Source of the DNA: Rhizobacter sp. Root1238
Lineage (GTDB): Bacteria; Pseudomonadota; Gammaproteobacteria; Burkholderiales; Burkholderiaceae_C
DNA length: 64,000 nt
Assembly: GCF_001425825.1 (NCBI RefSeq)
Contig: NZ_LMDM01000014.1
Coordinates: 42,265 to 106,264, forward strand
Reading direction: 5' to 3'
Positions 23,442-30,713 of this stretch are shown here, in pieces; position 1 is the stretch's first letter; the number at the start of each line of letters is the position of its first letter. The notes under the pieces were generated by a model that saw only the letters and a program-made list of their open reading frames with translations, was not told the origin of the DNA and searched no databases. The position numbers were made by a program, and so were the translations under genes.

Positions 23442-24217
23442 GCGGGCACCGCCGCGCCCGCGTCCATCGCGCGCTGCGCCTGCGACCACGCGACGACGGC
23501 GCGCGCCAGCGCATCGGTCGCATCGATCACCGGCAGGCCGAGTGCCGCTTCGTCGAGCACCAGCGGCAGCTCGGTGCAGCCGAGCAGCAGCGCGTCGGCA
23601 CCGCGCCGCTGCAAGGCCTGCGCGGCCTGCAGCAGCAGGCGGCGGCCGAGCGCCGGCGTGCCGGCCTTCACCGCGGCGATGCCGGGCATCACCCAGTCGA
23701 GCATCTCGGGCGCGGTCGGCAGCACCCACTGCGGCGGATGGGGGTGCCGCGGCGGGCGGTTCAGGTACAGGCCCGAGGCCAGCGTCGCATCGGTGGCCAG
23801 CAGCCCGACGCGGGCGCCGGGCGCGCGCCGCGCCAGCTCCGCCAGCGCGGCGTCGGCCAGGTGCAGCATCGGCAACCCGAGCGCCGATTGCAGCGCATCG
23901 AACCACAGGTGCGCGGTGTTGCACGGCAGCACCACCAGCCCGGCACCGGCGGCCGCCAGCCGCTCGCCGCAGGCGCGCAGCGCCGGCAGCGGCGATTCGC
24001 CTTCGCCGCGGAAGGCCGCGGTGCGGTCGGGCACCTGCGGAATGCTGCTGACGATCATCGGCACGTGGTCCTGGTCGCATTGCGCCGGCGTCGCGGCCAG
24101 CACCTTGTGCAGGAAGTCGAGCGTCGCGAGCGGGCCCATGCCGCCGAGCACGCCGACCAGGCCGGGGGCGGGCGTGGGCAGGCCCGTGCCGCGTGCACCG
24201 CACGCTGCATCGTTCAT
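23438..24217 (-). CDS. Aspartate/glutamate racemase family protein
   Basis: A 259-residue PLP-independent racemase. It has GVLGGMGPLATLDFLHKV at the N-terminus and both catalytic cysteines in context: VLPCNTAHLWFD and LLLGCTELPLVL. RaxA/YgeA-type family members interconvert L- and D-Asp or Glu using the two Cys as acid/base pair. It is first in an operon with dadA and lies 38 nt downstream of the glutamate/aspartate-binding protein gene on the same strand. The physical order (binding protein, racemase, dehydrogenase) suggests uptake, racemisation and oxidative deamination of an acidic amino acid; that assignment is inference. Broad-specificity amino-acid racemase activity is an alternative. 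Confidence 0.86.
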   Translation of the reverse strand: MNDAACGARGTGLPTPAPGLVGVLGGMGPLATLDFLHKVLAATPAQCDQDHVPMIVSSIPQVPDRTAAFRGEGESPLPALRACGERLAAAGAGLVVLPCNTAHLWFDALQSALGLPMLHLADAALAELARRAPGARVGLLATDATLASGLYLNRPPRHPHPPQWVLPTAPEMLDWVMPGIAAVKAGTPALGRRLLLQAAQALQRRGADALLLGCTELPLVLDEAALGLPVIDATDALARAVVAWSQAQRAMDAGAAVPA

Positions 24218-24255
24218 CGCTGTGTCTTGTCGAGGAGGGAAGAGGGCGGGGCCGC

Positions 24256-25143
24256 TCAGGTCGCCGGCTTGTCGCTCAGCGCCTTCAGGTTGTCGCGCAG
24301 TTCCTGGCTCATCGGCGCCTGCAGGTTGATGCCCTTCGGCGGGATCGGCGACTGGAACCACTTCTTGTAGAGCGCCTCGAACTCGCCGCTCTGGATCAGC
24401 CCGGCGATCGTGTCGTCGACCAGCTTCTTGAAGGCCGGGTCCTCGCGACGCACCATGATGGCGTACGGCTCCACCTGGATCGCGTCGCCGACCACCGCCA
24501 GCTCGGCCGGGTTGGCGGCGCTCGCCTTCAGGCCGTACAGCAGGATGTCGTCCATGCCGAACGCGAGCGCGCGGCCGGTCTGCACCATCAGCGCCGACTC
24601 GGCATGGTCCTTCGCACCGAGCAGCTCGATGCCGAGCTTCTTCTCTTCGTTCAGGTTGCGCAGGATCTTGTAGTTGGTGGTGCCGGTGGTCGACACGACC
24701 GGCTTGCCGGCCAGGTCGGCGAGCGACTTCACCGGCGTGCCGGCCTTCACCAGGAAGCGGGTGCCGGTGTAGAAGTAGTTGGTCGCGAAGGCGACCTGCT
24801 TGCCGCGCTCGCTGTTGTTGGTGGTGGAACCGCACTCGATGTCGATGGTGCCGTTCTGCAGCAGCGGGATCCGGTTGGCCGAGGTCACGGCCTGCAGCTG
24901 CACCTTCAGGTCGGCGCGGCCGGTGGCCTTCTTCACCGCGTCGACCACCTTGTTGCAGATGTCGACGCCGAAGCCGACCGGCTGCGCCTTGTCGTCGAGG
25001 TACGAGAACGGGATCGACGACTCGCGGTACGCGACGCCGATCACGCCGCTCTGCTTGACCTTCTCGAGCGTGGTCTGGGCGGCCGCGAGCAGCGGGAGCG
25101 CGCAGGCCAGGAGGGACAGTGCACGGAGGGAACGCAGCGACAT
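24256..25143 (-). CDS. gltI: Periplasmic glutamate/aspartate-binding protein, GltI-like
   Basis: A 295-residue SBP_bac_3 protein. Signal peptide MSLRSLRALSLLACALPLLAAAQ, then TLEKVKQSGVIGVAYRESSIPFSYLDD and GFGVDICNKVVDAVKK, IDIECGSTTNNSERGKQVAF and TGTTNYKILRNLNEEK, all typical of GltI/AatJ. It captures acidic amino acids for an ABC importer. No permease or ATPase gene (gltJKL) is nearby, so it must work with a transporter encoded elsewhere or as an orphan receptor. It is upstream of, and co-directional with, the racemase and dadA genes and probably transcribed with them. A GC-rich 105-nt leader (25144-25248) separates it from the DUF427 gene. Confidence 0.9.
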   Translation of the reverse strand: MSLRSLRALSLLACALPLLAAAQTTLEKVKQSGVIGVAYRESSIPFSYLDDKAQPVGFGVDICNKVVDAVKKATGRADLKVQLQAVTSANRIPLLQNGTIDIECGSTTNNSERGKQVAFATNYFYTGTRFLVKAGTPVKSLADLAGKPVVSTTGTTNYKILRNLNEEKKLGIELLGAKDHAESALMVQTGRALAFGMDDILLYGLKASAANPAELAVVGDAIQVEPYAIMVRREDPAFKKLVDDTIAGLIQSGEFEALYKKWFQSPIPPKGINLQAPMSQELRDNLKALSDKPAT

Positions 25144-25248
25144 GGGTGGGTCCTCGAACAGCGGTTGCGGTGCGAGGATGCTAGCGAGCTTCGTGCCGGG
25201 TGGGCCATCGGATCTTCCCCGGGCCCCATCAGCCCGCCTTATGGAGGA

Positions 25249-25530
25249 TCAGCGCTCGACCTGCACGCCCTTCCAGAACGCGACCCGGCCCTTGATCTGC
25301 GCGGCCGCCTCGCTCGGTTCGGGGTAGTACCAGACGGCGTCCGGGTTCGCCTCGCCGTTCACCAGCAGGCTGTAGTAGTGCGCCTGCCCCTTCCACGGGC
25401 AGCTGGTGCGGTGGTTGCTGAAGCTGACGTACTCGCGCTTCAGGCTGCTCTCCGGAAAATAGTGGTTGCCCTCGACGACCACCGTGTCGTCGCTCTCGGC
25501 GATGGTCACGCCGTTCCACACTGCTTTCAT
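25249..25530 (-). CDS. DUF427 family protein
   Basis: A 93-residue single-domain protein, MKAVWNGVTIAESDDTVVVEGNHYFPESSLKREYVSFSNHRTSCPWKG...AVWYYPEPSEAAAQIKGRVAFWKGV, which covers the whole DUF427 fold including the conserved YFP, CPWKG and WYYP blocks. No signal or TM segment. Its biochemical role is not established. It is divergent from the diguanylate cyclase gene with 172 nt between starts and transcribed toward gltI; it may be read through into gltI, but a separate promoter for each is equally likely. Confidence 0.88.
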   Translation of the reverse strand: MKAVWNGVTIAESDDTVVVEGNHYFPESSLKREYVSFSNHRTSCPWKGQAHYYSLLVNGEANPDAVWYYPEPSEAAAQIKGRVAFWKGVQVER

Positions 25531-25702
25531 CGCATTCCTCTCGTGTTGCCGACGCCGACGATGGTAGCGGCGGCCCTGCCGACCCCCTCGACTGAAGGAA
25601 AAGCCCGCTGTTGCGCCAAGGCCGTTTGGGCTTATCGTGAGTGCGGTCGCTCGATCGGCCCGCCTGGGGGGACGACACCATCCCGAAAGAGAGTCGTTGA
25701 AC

Positions 25703-27547
25703 ATGCTCACGGCGCAGGCCCGTTCCCGCCGACGCAGCCTGGCCTGGATCGGCTGGGGCCTGCCGGCCATCGGCGTTCTGGTGATCGTTTTCATGTGGGC
25801 CTTCGTGCTGCACGGCCTGGAGGCCGAGCGCGCCCGCGTGGTGGCCGACGCGTACGCGAAGGCGCGCAGCCTGAACCGCGCGTTCGAGGAGTACACCGAG
25901 CGCGCGCTGTCGCAGTTCGACCAGATCGGCGGCTTCGTCGCTTACAACGTCGAGCAGCGCGGCGGGCACGATGTCGACCTGCCGGGCCTGCTGCGCCAGG
26001 GGCTCGCCCGCCAGCCGGGGCTGGTCGCGCTGTACGTGACGGACGCCGCCGGCAGCGTGATCGCATCGACCGGGCAGGGCGTCGGGCTCAGCGTGGCCGA
26101 CCGCGAGCACTTCAAGGTGCACGTCGACGGGAAGACGCCCGGGCTCTACATCAGCAAGCCGCTGGTCAGCCGCGTCAGCCAGGCCTGGACGATCCAGCTG
26201 AGCCGGCGGCTGCAGACCGCGCAGGGCGCGTTCGCCGGCGTCGTGGTGGTGCTGACCGACCCGTCGTACTTCACCCGCTTCTACGACGAGCAGCAGCTCG
26301 GCCGCCAGGGCGTCATCAGCTTCGTCGGACTCGACTGGACGGTGCGGGCGCGGCGCTCCGGCGACTGCCTGTGGTTCGGCGAGACCGCCGGCAACAACTT
26401 CCTGGTCCACGAACTGGCGCGCGCCCCCGAGGGCACCTACCGCGCGACCAGCCGGCTCGACGACGTGCCGCGCCTGCTGGCCTACAAGCAGCTCGCCGAC
26501 CGGCCCTTCGTCGTGTTCACCGGGCTGGCCGAAGCGGAGGTGCTGGCCGAGCACGAGGCGCGCCGCAGCGCCGAACTGGCGATCGCCGCGGTGGCGACCG
26601 CGGTGCTGCTGGCCGTCTTCGGCGCGTTGAGCGGGCTGGTGCAGCGGCTGCGCCGTAGCGAGCGGCAACGCCAGCTCGCCGACCGCCGGCTGCGCGAAGT
26701 CGCCGACAACCTGCCGGCGCTGGTCGCCTACATCGACACCGCGCAGTGCTTCCAGTTCTGCAACGCGACCTTCGACAGCTGGCTCGGCCTCGACCCGGCG
26801 GCCCAGGTCGGCCGCCCGATGGCCGAGGTGCTCGGGCCGGCGATGTACGAGGCGCGCCGCGCCGAGGTGGAGCGGGCGCTGGCCGGCGAGCGCGTCGAGT
26901 TCGATGTCGAGACGCCGGTGCGCGGCGAGGCCCGCTGTCTGCACAACGTCTACATCCCCGACCGCGCGCGCGACGGGCGCATCCGCGGGCTGTACGCGCT
27001 CAGCAGCGACGTGTCGGCGCAGAAGGCGGTGGAGCGGCAGTTGTCGGCGCTGGCCCGCGTCGACGCGCTGACCGGGCTGCCGAACCGCCACGCGCTGAAC
27101 GAGCGCCTGCAGGAGGCGCTGGCGCGCGCCGAGCGCAGCGGCGACCTGCTGGCGCTGATGTTCCTCGACGTCGACCGCTTCAAGGACATCAACGACCGGT
27201 TCGGCCATGGCACCGGCGACCGCGTGCTGAAGGAGTTCGCCAGCCGGCTGCGCGGCAGCGTGCGGGCGACCGACACCGTCGCGCGGCTGGCCGGCGACGA
27301 GTTCGTGATCGTGCTCGAAGGGCTGGGCACCGACGTGGAGCCGACCGCGGTGGCGCAGAAGATCGTCGCGCAGATGAACCGGCCGTTCGAGGTCGACGGC
27401 CAGGTGCTGGTCGTGACGACCAGCATCGGCGTCGCGTTCCACCGGCACGGCAACCTCGACCCGGCCGCGCTGCTGGCGCGGGCCGACGGGGCGCTCTATG
27501 CGGCGAAGACGGCCGGGCGCAACACCTTCCAGCTGTCGTTGCTGTAG
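25703..27547 (+). CDS. Membrane diguanylate cyclase with Cache-like sensor, PAS and GGDEF domains
   Basis: A 614-residue inner-membrane protein that should make cyclic di-GMP. TM1 about residues 15-38, a periplasmic Cache-type sensor (about 45-285, with DREHFKVHVDGKTPGLYISKPL), TM2 about 290-315, a PAS domain (about 330-440), then GGDEF (about 445-614): DALTGLPNRHALNERL, FLDVDRFKDINDRFGH, and the signature RLAGDEFVIVLEG (residues 530-534 read AGDEF instead of GGDEF, a substitution seen in many active cyclases). The inhibitory I-site RxxD (RATD) is present five residues upstream, so product feedback is likely. AAAGAGAG precedes the ATG at 25703. It converges with the WYL regulator gene, leaving 3 nt between stops. 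Confidence 0.93.
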   Translation: MLTAQARSRRRSLAWIGWGLPAIGVLVIVFMWAFVLHGLEAERARVVADAYAKARSLNRAFEEYTERALSQFDQIGGFVAYNVEQRGGHDVDLPGLLRQGLARQPGLVALYVTDAAGSVIASTGQGVGLSVADREHFKVHVDGKTPGLYISKPLVSRVSQAWTIQLSRRLQTAQGAFAGVVVVLTDPSYFTRFYDEQQLGRQGVISFVGLDWTVRARRSGDCLWFGETAGNNFLVHELARAPEGTYRATSRLDDVPRLLAYKQLADRPFVVFTGLAEAEVLAEHEARRSAELAIAAVATAVLLAVFGALSGLVQRLRRSERQRQLADRRLREVADNLPALVAYIDTAQCFQFCNATFDSWLGLDPAAQVGRPMAEVLGPAMYEARRAEVERALAGERVEFDVETPVRGEARCLHNVYIPDRARDGRIRGLYALSSDVSAQKAVERQLSALARVDALTGLPNRHALNERLQEALARAERSGDLLALMFLDVDRFKDINDRFGHGTGDRVLKEFASRLRGSVRATDTVARLAGDEFVIVLEGLGTDVEPTAVAQKIVAQMNRPFEVDGQVLVVTTSIGVAFHRHGNLDPAALLARADGALYAAKTAGRNTFQLSLL

Positions 27548-27550
27548 ACG

Positions 27551-28540
27551 CTACGCATACCGCGCCGCGGCCTTCGCGAGCCGCGACGCGATGCTCGCCG
27601 CGAGCGCCTTGTCGCCGGTCACGACGACGCTGTCGCCGTGGCGCAGGATGTCCATCGTCAGCTCGGTCGGGTCGCTGTACGGCACCTGCAGTTCGTAGCG
27701 GCCATCGTCCAGCCAGCGTGCCTTCTGCTGCGGATGCCACTCTTCGTTCGCGACCCACTGGGCCGCATCGGCCTGGAACACCAGCGTCGCCCACTTCAGC
27801 TTGCTGCCGGTGCCGCTGTAGATGCCGTAGCCGGCGTCGAGCTCGGCCTCGAGGTCCTTCACCGCGACATGGCGGGCGCGCGTCTCGAGCGGCCGCGCCT
27901 CCTGCACCGCATCGAGCGCGAAGCGGCGCAGGCCGTCGCTCGCATGGCACCAGGCGTCGAGGTACCAGGTGTTGCGGTAGTTCACCAGCCGCTGCGGCGA
28001 GACCTCGCGCTCGCTGGTGCTGCGGTCGGTGCGCTTGAAGTAGCGCAGCCAGATGCGCTTGCGCTGCACCAGCGCGCTGCCCAGCAGCTCGAAATGGCGG
28101 CTCGGCGTGCGGCGGCGCGCGGTGGCGATCATCTTGACGCGCCGCATCAGTTCGCGCGCCTCGCTCTCGTCGGCGCCCAGCATGCCCTGCAGCTTGTCGA
28201 CCATCGGCTGCAGGTGGCGCGACAGCACGCCGTCGTCATCGAGCCCGGCCATCAGCTGGTGCATCGTCAGCAGCGCATGGATCTCCTTCTCGCTGAACCA
28301 GACGCCCGGCAGCTCGTGGCGCGCGCCCGGCAGCGCATGGGTGTCGCCCTGCTCGAAGCGGTAGCCGTTCTCGAAACGGTCGTAGACGATCGGCGCGCTG
28401 AGCCGGTCGCGCAGGTACTGCAGGTCGCGCTTCAGCGTGGCGGGAGAGATGTCGAGCTCCTCGAGCAGCGCGTCGAAGCCGACGCAGCCGCGGCTGCGCA
28501 GCAGCAGTTCGATCTTGTAGAAGCGTTCGGTGCGGTCCAT
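27551..28540 (-). CDS. WYL-domain transcriptional regulator, YafY family
   Basis: A 329-residue cytoplasmic regulator. N-terminal DeoR/HTH_11-type winged helix (MDRTERFYKIELLLRSRGCVGFDALLEELDISPATLKRDLQYLRDRLSAPI, residues 1-51), a linker region, then a WYL domain (about 140-230; RIWLRYFKRTD, VSPQRLVNYRNTWYLDAWC, FALDAVQEARPLE) and a C-terminal WCX extension. WYL proteins respond to nucleic-acid or nucleotide-like ligands, and several (BrxR, CapW) repress anti-phage operons by binding inverted repeats. Here two matching palindromes lie just upstream of its own start and ahead of the divergent gene at 28714, arguing for control of both. No other defence genes are adjacent. Confidence 0.9.
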   Translation of the reverse strand: MDRTERFYKIELLLRSRGCVGFDALLEELDISPATLKRDLQYLRDRLSAPIVYDRFENGYRFEQGDTHALPGARHELPGVWFSEKEIHALLTMHQLMAGLDDDGVLSRHLQPMVDKLQGMLGADESEARELMRRVKMIATARRRTPSRHFELLGSALVQRKRIWLRYFKRTDRSTSEREVSPQRLVNYRNTWYLDAWCHASDGLRRFALDAVQEARPLETRARHVAVKDLEAELDAGYGIYSGTGSKLKWATLVFQADAAQWVANEEWHPQQKARWLDDGRYELQVPYSDPTELTMDILRHGDSVVVTGDKALAASIASRLAKAAARYA

Positions 28541-28569
28541 GGCGGGGCGAGTGGCGAATAGCAGTCGGG

Positions 28570-28588
28570 TGGCTCACCAGATGAGCCA
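28570..28588. promoter_or_regulatory. Palindromic operator 1 in WYL-regulator divergent promoter
   Basis: TGGCTCACCAGATGAGCCA: 7-nt arms TGGCTCA/TGAGCCA around the 5-nt centre CCAGA. It is the exact reverse complement of the core of operator 2 at 28635-28653. It sits 30 nt upstream of the WYL regulator start codon. Probable binding site of that regulator; the protein-site link is inference. Confidence 0.7.
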
Positions 28589-28630
28589 GCCGCGCGAGCA
28601 TACCTGGATGTCTTTTCGGGGCCACGCGAC

Positions 28631-28657
28631 CCGGTGGCTCATCTGGTGAGCCACCGG
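28631..28657. promoter_or_regulatory. Palindromic operator 2 in WYL-regulator divergent promoter
   Basis: A perfect 11-nt inverted repeat CCGGTGGCTCA / TGAGCCACCGG around TCTGG. The central 19 nt equal operator 1 read on the opposite strand. Centre-to-centre distance between the two sites is 65 nt, about six helical turns, which would allow looping or cooperative binding. It lies 57 nt upstream of the start of the HNH-like gene. Confidence 0.72.
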
Positions 28658-28713
28658 GCCGCAACACTTCGCTCCATCGCTGCATCGCGCAGCGGAACCC
28701 ACGGAGCCGAACG

Positions 28714-29874
28714 ATGACCACCGAACTGCCGACCCCCGCCTTGCCGACCCCGGCGCTGCCGAACAGCCTGACCGCGCACGAGCACATCGGCTTCGAACTG
28801 GGTTGGGACTACGGCCACTACGCCGTCGTGCCGCCGGCGCCGTATGCCAACGAACCCTCGCCGCTGCGCAACGGCTGGCTGTCCGGCCAGGCGGCCTTCG
28901 GCCCGCGCACGCTGCAGGCGACGCCGCAGGTGCGCAAGTGGCTGCAGCTGCGGCTGCATGCCTGGCTGCGCGGCCGCAGCGTCGAACTGGTGCAGGTGAC
29001 GCCGCACTACCTGCAGCAGATCGACGTGAGCCACTGCCCGGTCACCCGCCTGCCGCTGTCGTCCGACACGGCCGACGGCACCGAGTCGGCCTCGGCGATC
29101 GCATCGGTCGACCGCGTGCGCAGCGATGCCGGCTATGCCGCCGGCAACCTGGCGGTGATGAGCACCAAGGCCAACCATGCGAAGGCGGCGCACGGCTATC
29201 GCGACGCGCTGCAGTTCGTCAAGCTGATCGAAGGCGGGCCGCTCGGCGGGCTCAACGGGCTGACGGCCGAGCAGTGGTCGCGCGTCGCGGTGCTGTGCAG
29301 CTTCGTCGAACCGCTGACGCATGAAGAAGCCAGCGCGTTGCCGCTGCTGGTGTTGCCGCCGAACCGGCTGCGCCTGTTCAACCCGGTGCAGGCGCTGCAG
29401 GCCTTCATCAGCCAGCAGCTCACCACCCCGGGCTGGAGCCACCGCATGACGCGGCTCGAAGACCTGCTGCCGGGCAAGCTGCTGCGGCGCGCGTTCCAGA
29501 CCTTCTTCCATGCGCTGCTGCCGCGCGTGCTCGAAGCCGGCCGCAACAGCACGCCGCAGGCGCTGCGCTGGGCCATCGAAGACGCCTGGCGCCAGCCGCT
29601 GGTGCAGCAGCGCTGGACGCTGTTCGCGCGCCAGCTCACGGCGGCCCAATGCGAGGCGCTGGTGCAGCGCGCGAGCGCCCGGCAGCTCGGCACGGTGCGC
29701 ATCGAATGCGTCAGCGACGAGCAGGCGACCGACGGCTGGCAGATCGATTCGCGCGGCTACGTGCCGCATGCGGTGCTGATGCGCCGCAGTGCCGGCGGCG
29801 TGCCGCGCCGGTTGCGGCCCGACGCGTTCCCGCCGGCCGGCGACCCGCGCCAGGCGAGCCTGCCGCTGCAGTGA
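28714..29874 (+). CDS. Unrecognised protein with an HNH-like signature, divergent from WYL regulator
   Basis: A 386-residue soluble protein I cannot assign to a named family. It begins with a short Pro-Thr repeat (LPTPALPTPALP). Residues 104-158 resemble the HNH/His-Me-finger pattern seen in uncharacterised HNH proteins: DVSHCPVTRLPL (His107, Cys108), then AIASVDRVRSDAGYAAGNLAVMSTKANHAK with Asp133-Arg134, Asn145, Asn154 and Lys157. The usual zinc-binding CxxC knuckles are absent, so the fold may be degenerate. The C-terminal 200 residues are helical and Leu/Arg-rich with no recognised motif. No signal or TM segment. The gene is separated from the WYL regulator by 173 nt containing two operators, so it is the likely regulated target. 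A nuclease or nucleic-acid-binding role is tentative. Confidence 0.7.
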   Translation: MTTELPTPALPTPALPNSLTAHEHIGFELGWDYGHYAVVPPAPYANEPSPLRNGWLSGQAAFGPRTLQATPQVRKWLQLRLHAWLRGRSVELVQVTPHYLQQIDVSHCPVTRLPLSSDTADGTESASAIASVDRVRSDAGYAAGNLAVMSTKANHAKAAHGYRDALQFVKLIEGGPLGGLNGLTAEQWSRVAVLCSFVEPLTHEEASALPLLVLPPNRLRLFNPVQALQAFISQQLTTPGWSHRMTRLEDLLPGKLLRRAFQTFFHALLPRVLEAGRNSTPQALRWAIEDAWRQPLVQQRWTLFARQLTAAQCEALVQRASARQLGTVRIECVSDEQATDGWQIDSRGYVPHAVLMRRSAGGVPRRLRPDAFPPAGDPRQASLPLQ

Positions 29875-29958
29875 GCGCCGCCACGGTCTGCAGAACGGTT
29901 CTCGGGGAGGAAGAGGGGAGCCGCAGGGGTGGGCGGGAAGCACGGCGAGGAAGCGAGC

Positions 29959-29976
29959 TGTAAAAGATGCTTTACA
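29959..29976. promoter_or_regulatory. TGTAAA-N6-TTTACA operator, upstream copy
   Basis: Perfect 6-nt inverted repeat TGTAAA AGATGC TTTACA. Its right arm doubles as the -35 element of the promoter at 29971-29999. Matches the copy at 30003-30020, 44 nt downstream, on the same face of the helix. Likely bound by the XRE regulator encoded at 30466. Confidence 0.75.
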
Positions 29977-29999
29977 TCGACGGGCCTCGCGCCTAAGAT
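29971..29999 (+). promoter_or_regulatory. Sigma-70 type promoter of membrane protein/XRE operon
   Basis: -35 TTTACA (29971-29976) and -10 TAAGAT (29994-29999) with exactly 17 nt between them. Transcription would begin near 30006, inside the second palindrome, so a repressor on either operator would block it. The first ATG of the downstream gene is at 30031, giving a short leader. Confidence 0.65.
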
Positions 30000-30002
30000 G
30001 AC

Positions 30003-30020
30003 TGTAAAGCAACCTTTACA
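30003..30020. promoter_or_regulatory. TGTAAA-N6-TTTACA operator, downstream copy
   Basis: TGTAAA GCAACC TTTACA, identical arms to the upstream copy with a different centre. It overlaps the expected transcription start and lies 11 nt before the start codon at 30031. Confidence 0.75.
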
Positions 30021-30030
30021 TGGCTCACCA

Positions 30031-30426
30031 ATGCTGAAATGCTTCTCGCCCATCCCCCGCCGCTACCTGGTCGAGCTCGGTGCCGCGATGCTGGTCTACG
30101 CGCTGGTGCTGTGCACGTCGATCTTCCTGCTGAAGACCGGCCACTTCGACGGCCCGTCCGCCACGCTGGTGGCGCTGCTGCCGACACTGCCGTGCATCGC
30201 CGCCTGCTGGGCGATCCTGCGGCAGTTCCGCCGGCTCGACGAACTGCAGATGCGGGTGCAGCTCGAAGCGCTCGGCTTCGCATTCGCCGGCACCGCGCTG
30301 CTGACCTTCAGCTACGGCTTCCTCGAAGGGGTCGGCTGGCGGCCGCTGTCGATGTTCACCGTGTGGCCGGTGATGGCGGGGCTGTGGGTGATCGGCGGCG
30401 TGATCGCGGCCCGGCGCTATCGGTAG
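30031..30426 (+). CDS. Small integral membrane protein paired with XRE regulator
   Basis: A 131-residue protein with four predicted TM helices (about residues 12-33 LVELGAAMLVYALVLCTSIFLL, 43-64, 80-100 and 105-125) and a conserved-looking FRRLDELQMRVQLEALGFAF loop between helices 2 and 3. I do not know its function. Small four-TM proteins of this kind commonly sit upstream of a 60-70 residue YozG-type HTH protein, as here. The start ATG 30031 was chosen because upstream in-frame codons fall in the promoter. The Shine-Dalgarno is poor. The downstream XRE gene starts 39 nt after its stop, so the two form one operon, probably autoregulated. Confidence 0.8.
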   Translation: MLKCFSPIPRRYLVELGAAMLVYALVLCTSIFLLKTGHFDGPSATLVALLPTLPCIAACWAILRQFRRLDELQMRVQLEALGFAFAGTALLTFSYGFLEGVGWRPLSMFTVWPVMAGLWVIGGVIAARRYR

Positions 30427-30465
30427 GGAGCGGGTAAGAGACTGGTAAGAACAGGTGAAGAACAA

Positions 30466-30657
30466 TTGAAGAACCACCTGAAGACGCTGCGGGCCGAACG
30501 CGGCTGGTCGCAGACCGAGCTGGCCGAGCGGCTGCAGGTGTCGCGCCAGACGGTCAACGCGATCGAGAACGAGCGTTACGACCCGAGCCTGCCGCTGGCC
30601 TTCCAGATCGCGCGCACCTTCGGGTTGCCGATCGAGGAGATCTTCGAAGCCCCGTGA
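30466..30657 (+). CDS. Minimal XRE-family transcriptional regulator
   Basis: A 63-residue protein that is essentially only an HTH_3 domain: LKTLRAERGWSQTELAERLQVSRQTVNAIENERYDPSLPLAFQIARTFGLPIEEIF. These YozG-type proteins bind palindromes as dimers and usually control their own operon. It starts at a TTG (30466), supported by AGGTGA 7 nt upstream; no ATG is available in frame. It is co-transcribed with the membrane protein ahead of it, and the paired TGTAAA-N6-TTTACA sites upstream are its obvious candidate operators. Confidence 0.88.
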   Translation: MKNHLKTLRAERGWSQTELAERLQVSRQTVNAIENERYDPSLPLAFQIARTFGLPIEEIFEAP

Positions 30658-30677
30658 TTCGACACCCCTAAAAACTA

Positions 30678-30693
30678 AATCAATCGTTTGATT
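30678..30693. promoter_or_regulatory. AATCAA-N4-TTGATT palindrome upstream of TetR gene
   Basis: A perfect inverted repeat AATCAA TCGT TTGATT 21 nt before the TetR start codon, with an extra TTTGAT half-site at 30696-30701, in a locally AT-rich stretch. Position and symmetry fit an autoregulatory operator for the TetR repressor of the efflux operon. Confidence 0.65.
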
Positions 30694-30713
30694 CATTTGA
30701 TAGAGTGCCGGCC

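Noticed and set aside
28639..30012. A 457-codon minus-strand frame opposite the HNH-like gene.
   Set aside because: Arg/Gln/His-rich shadow composition. The plus-strand frame has a start after the operators, varied composition and a recognisable HNH-like block.
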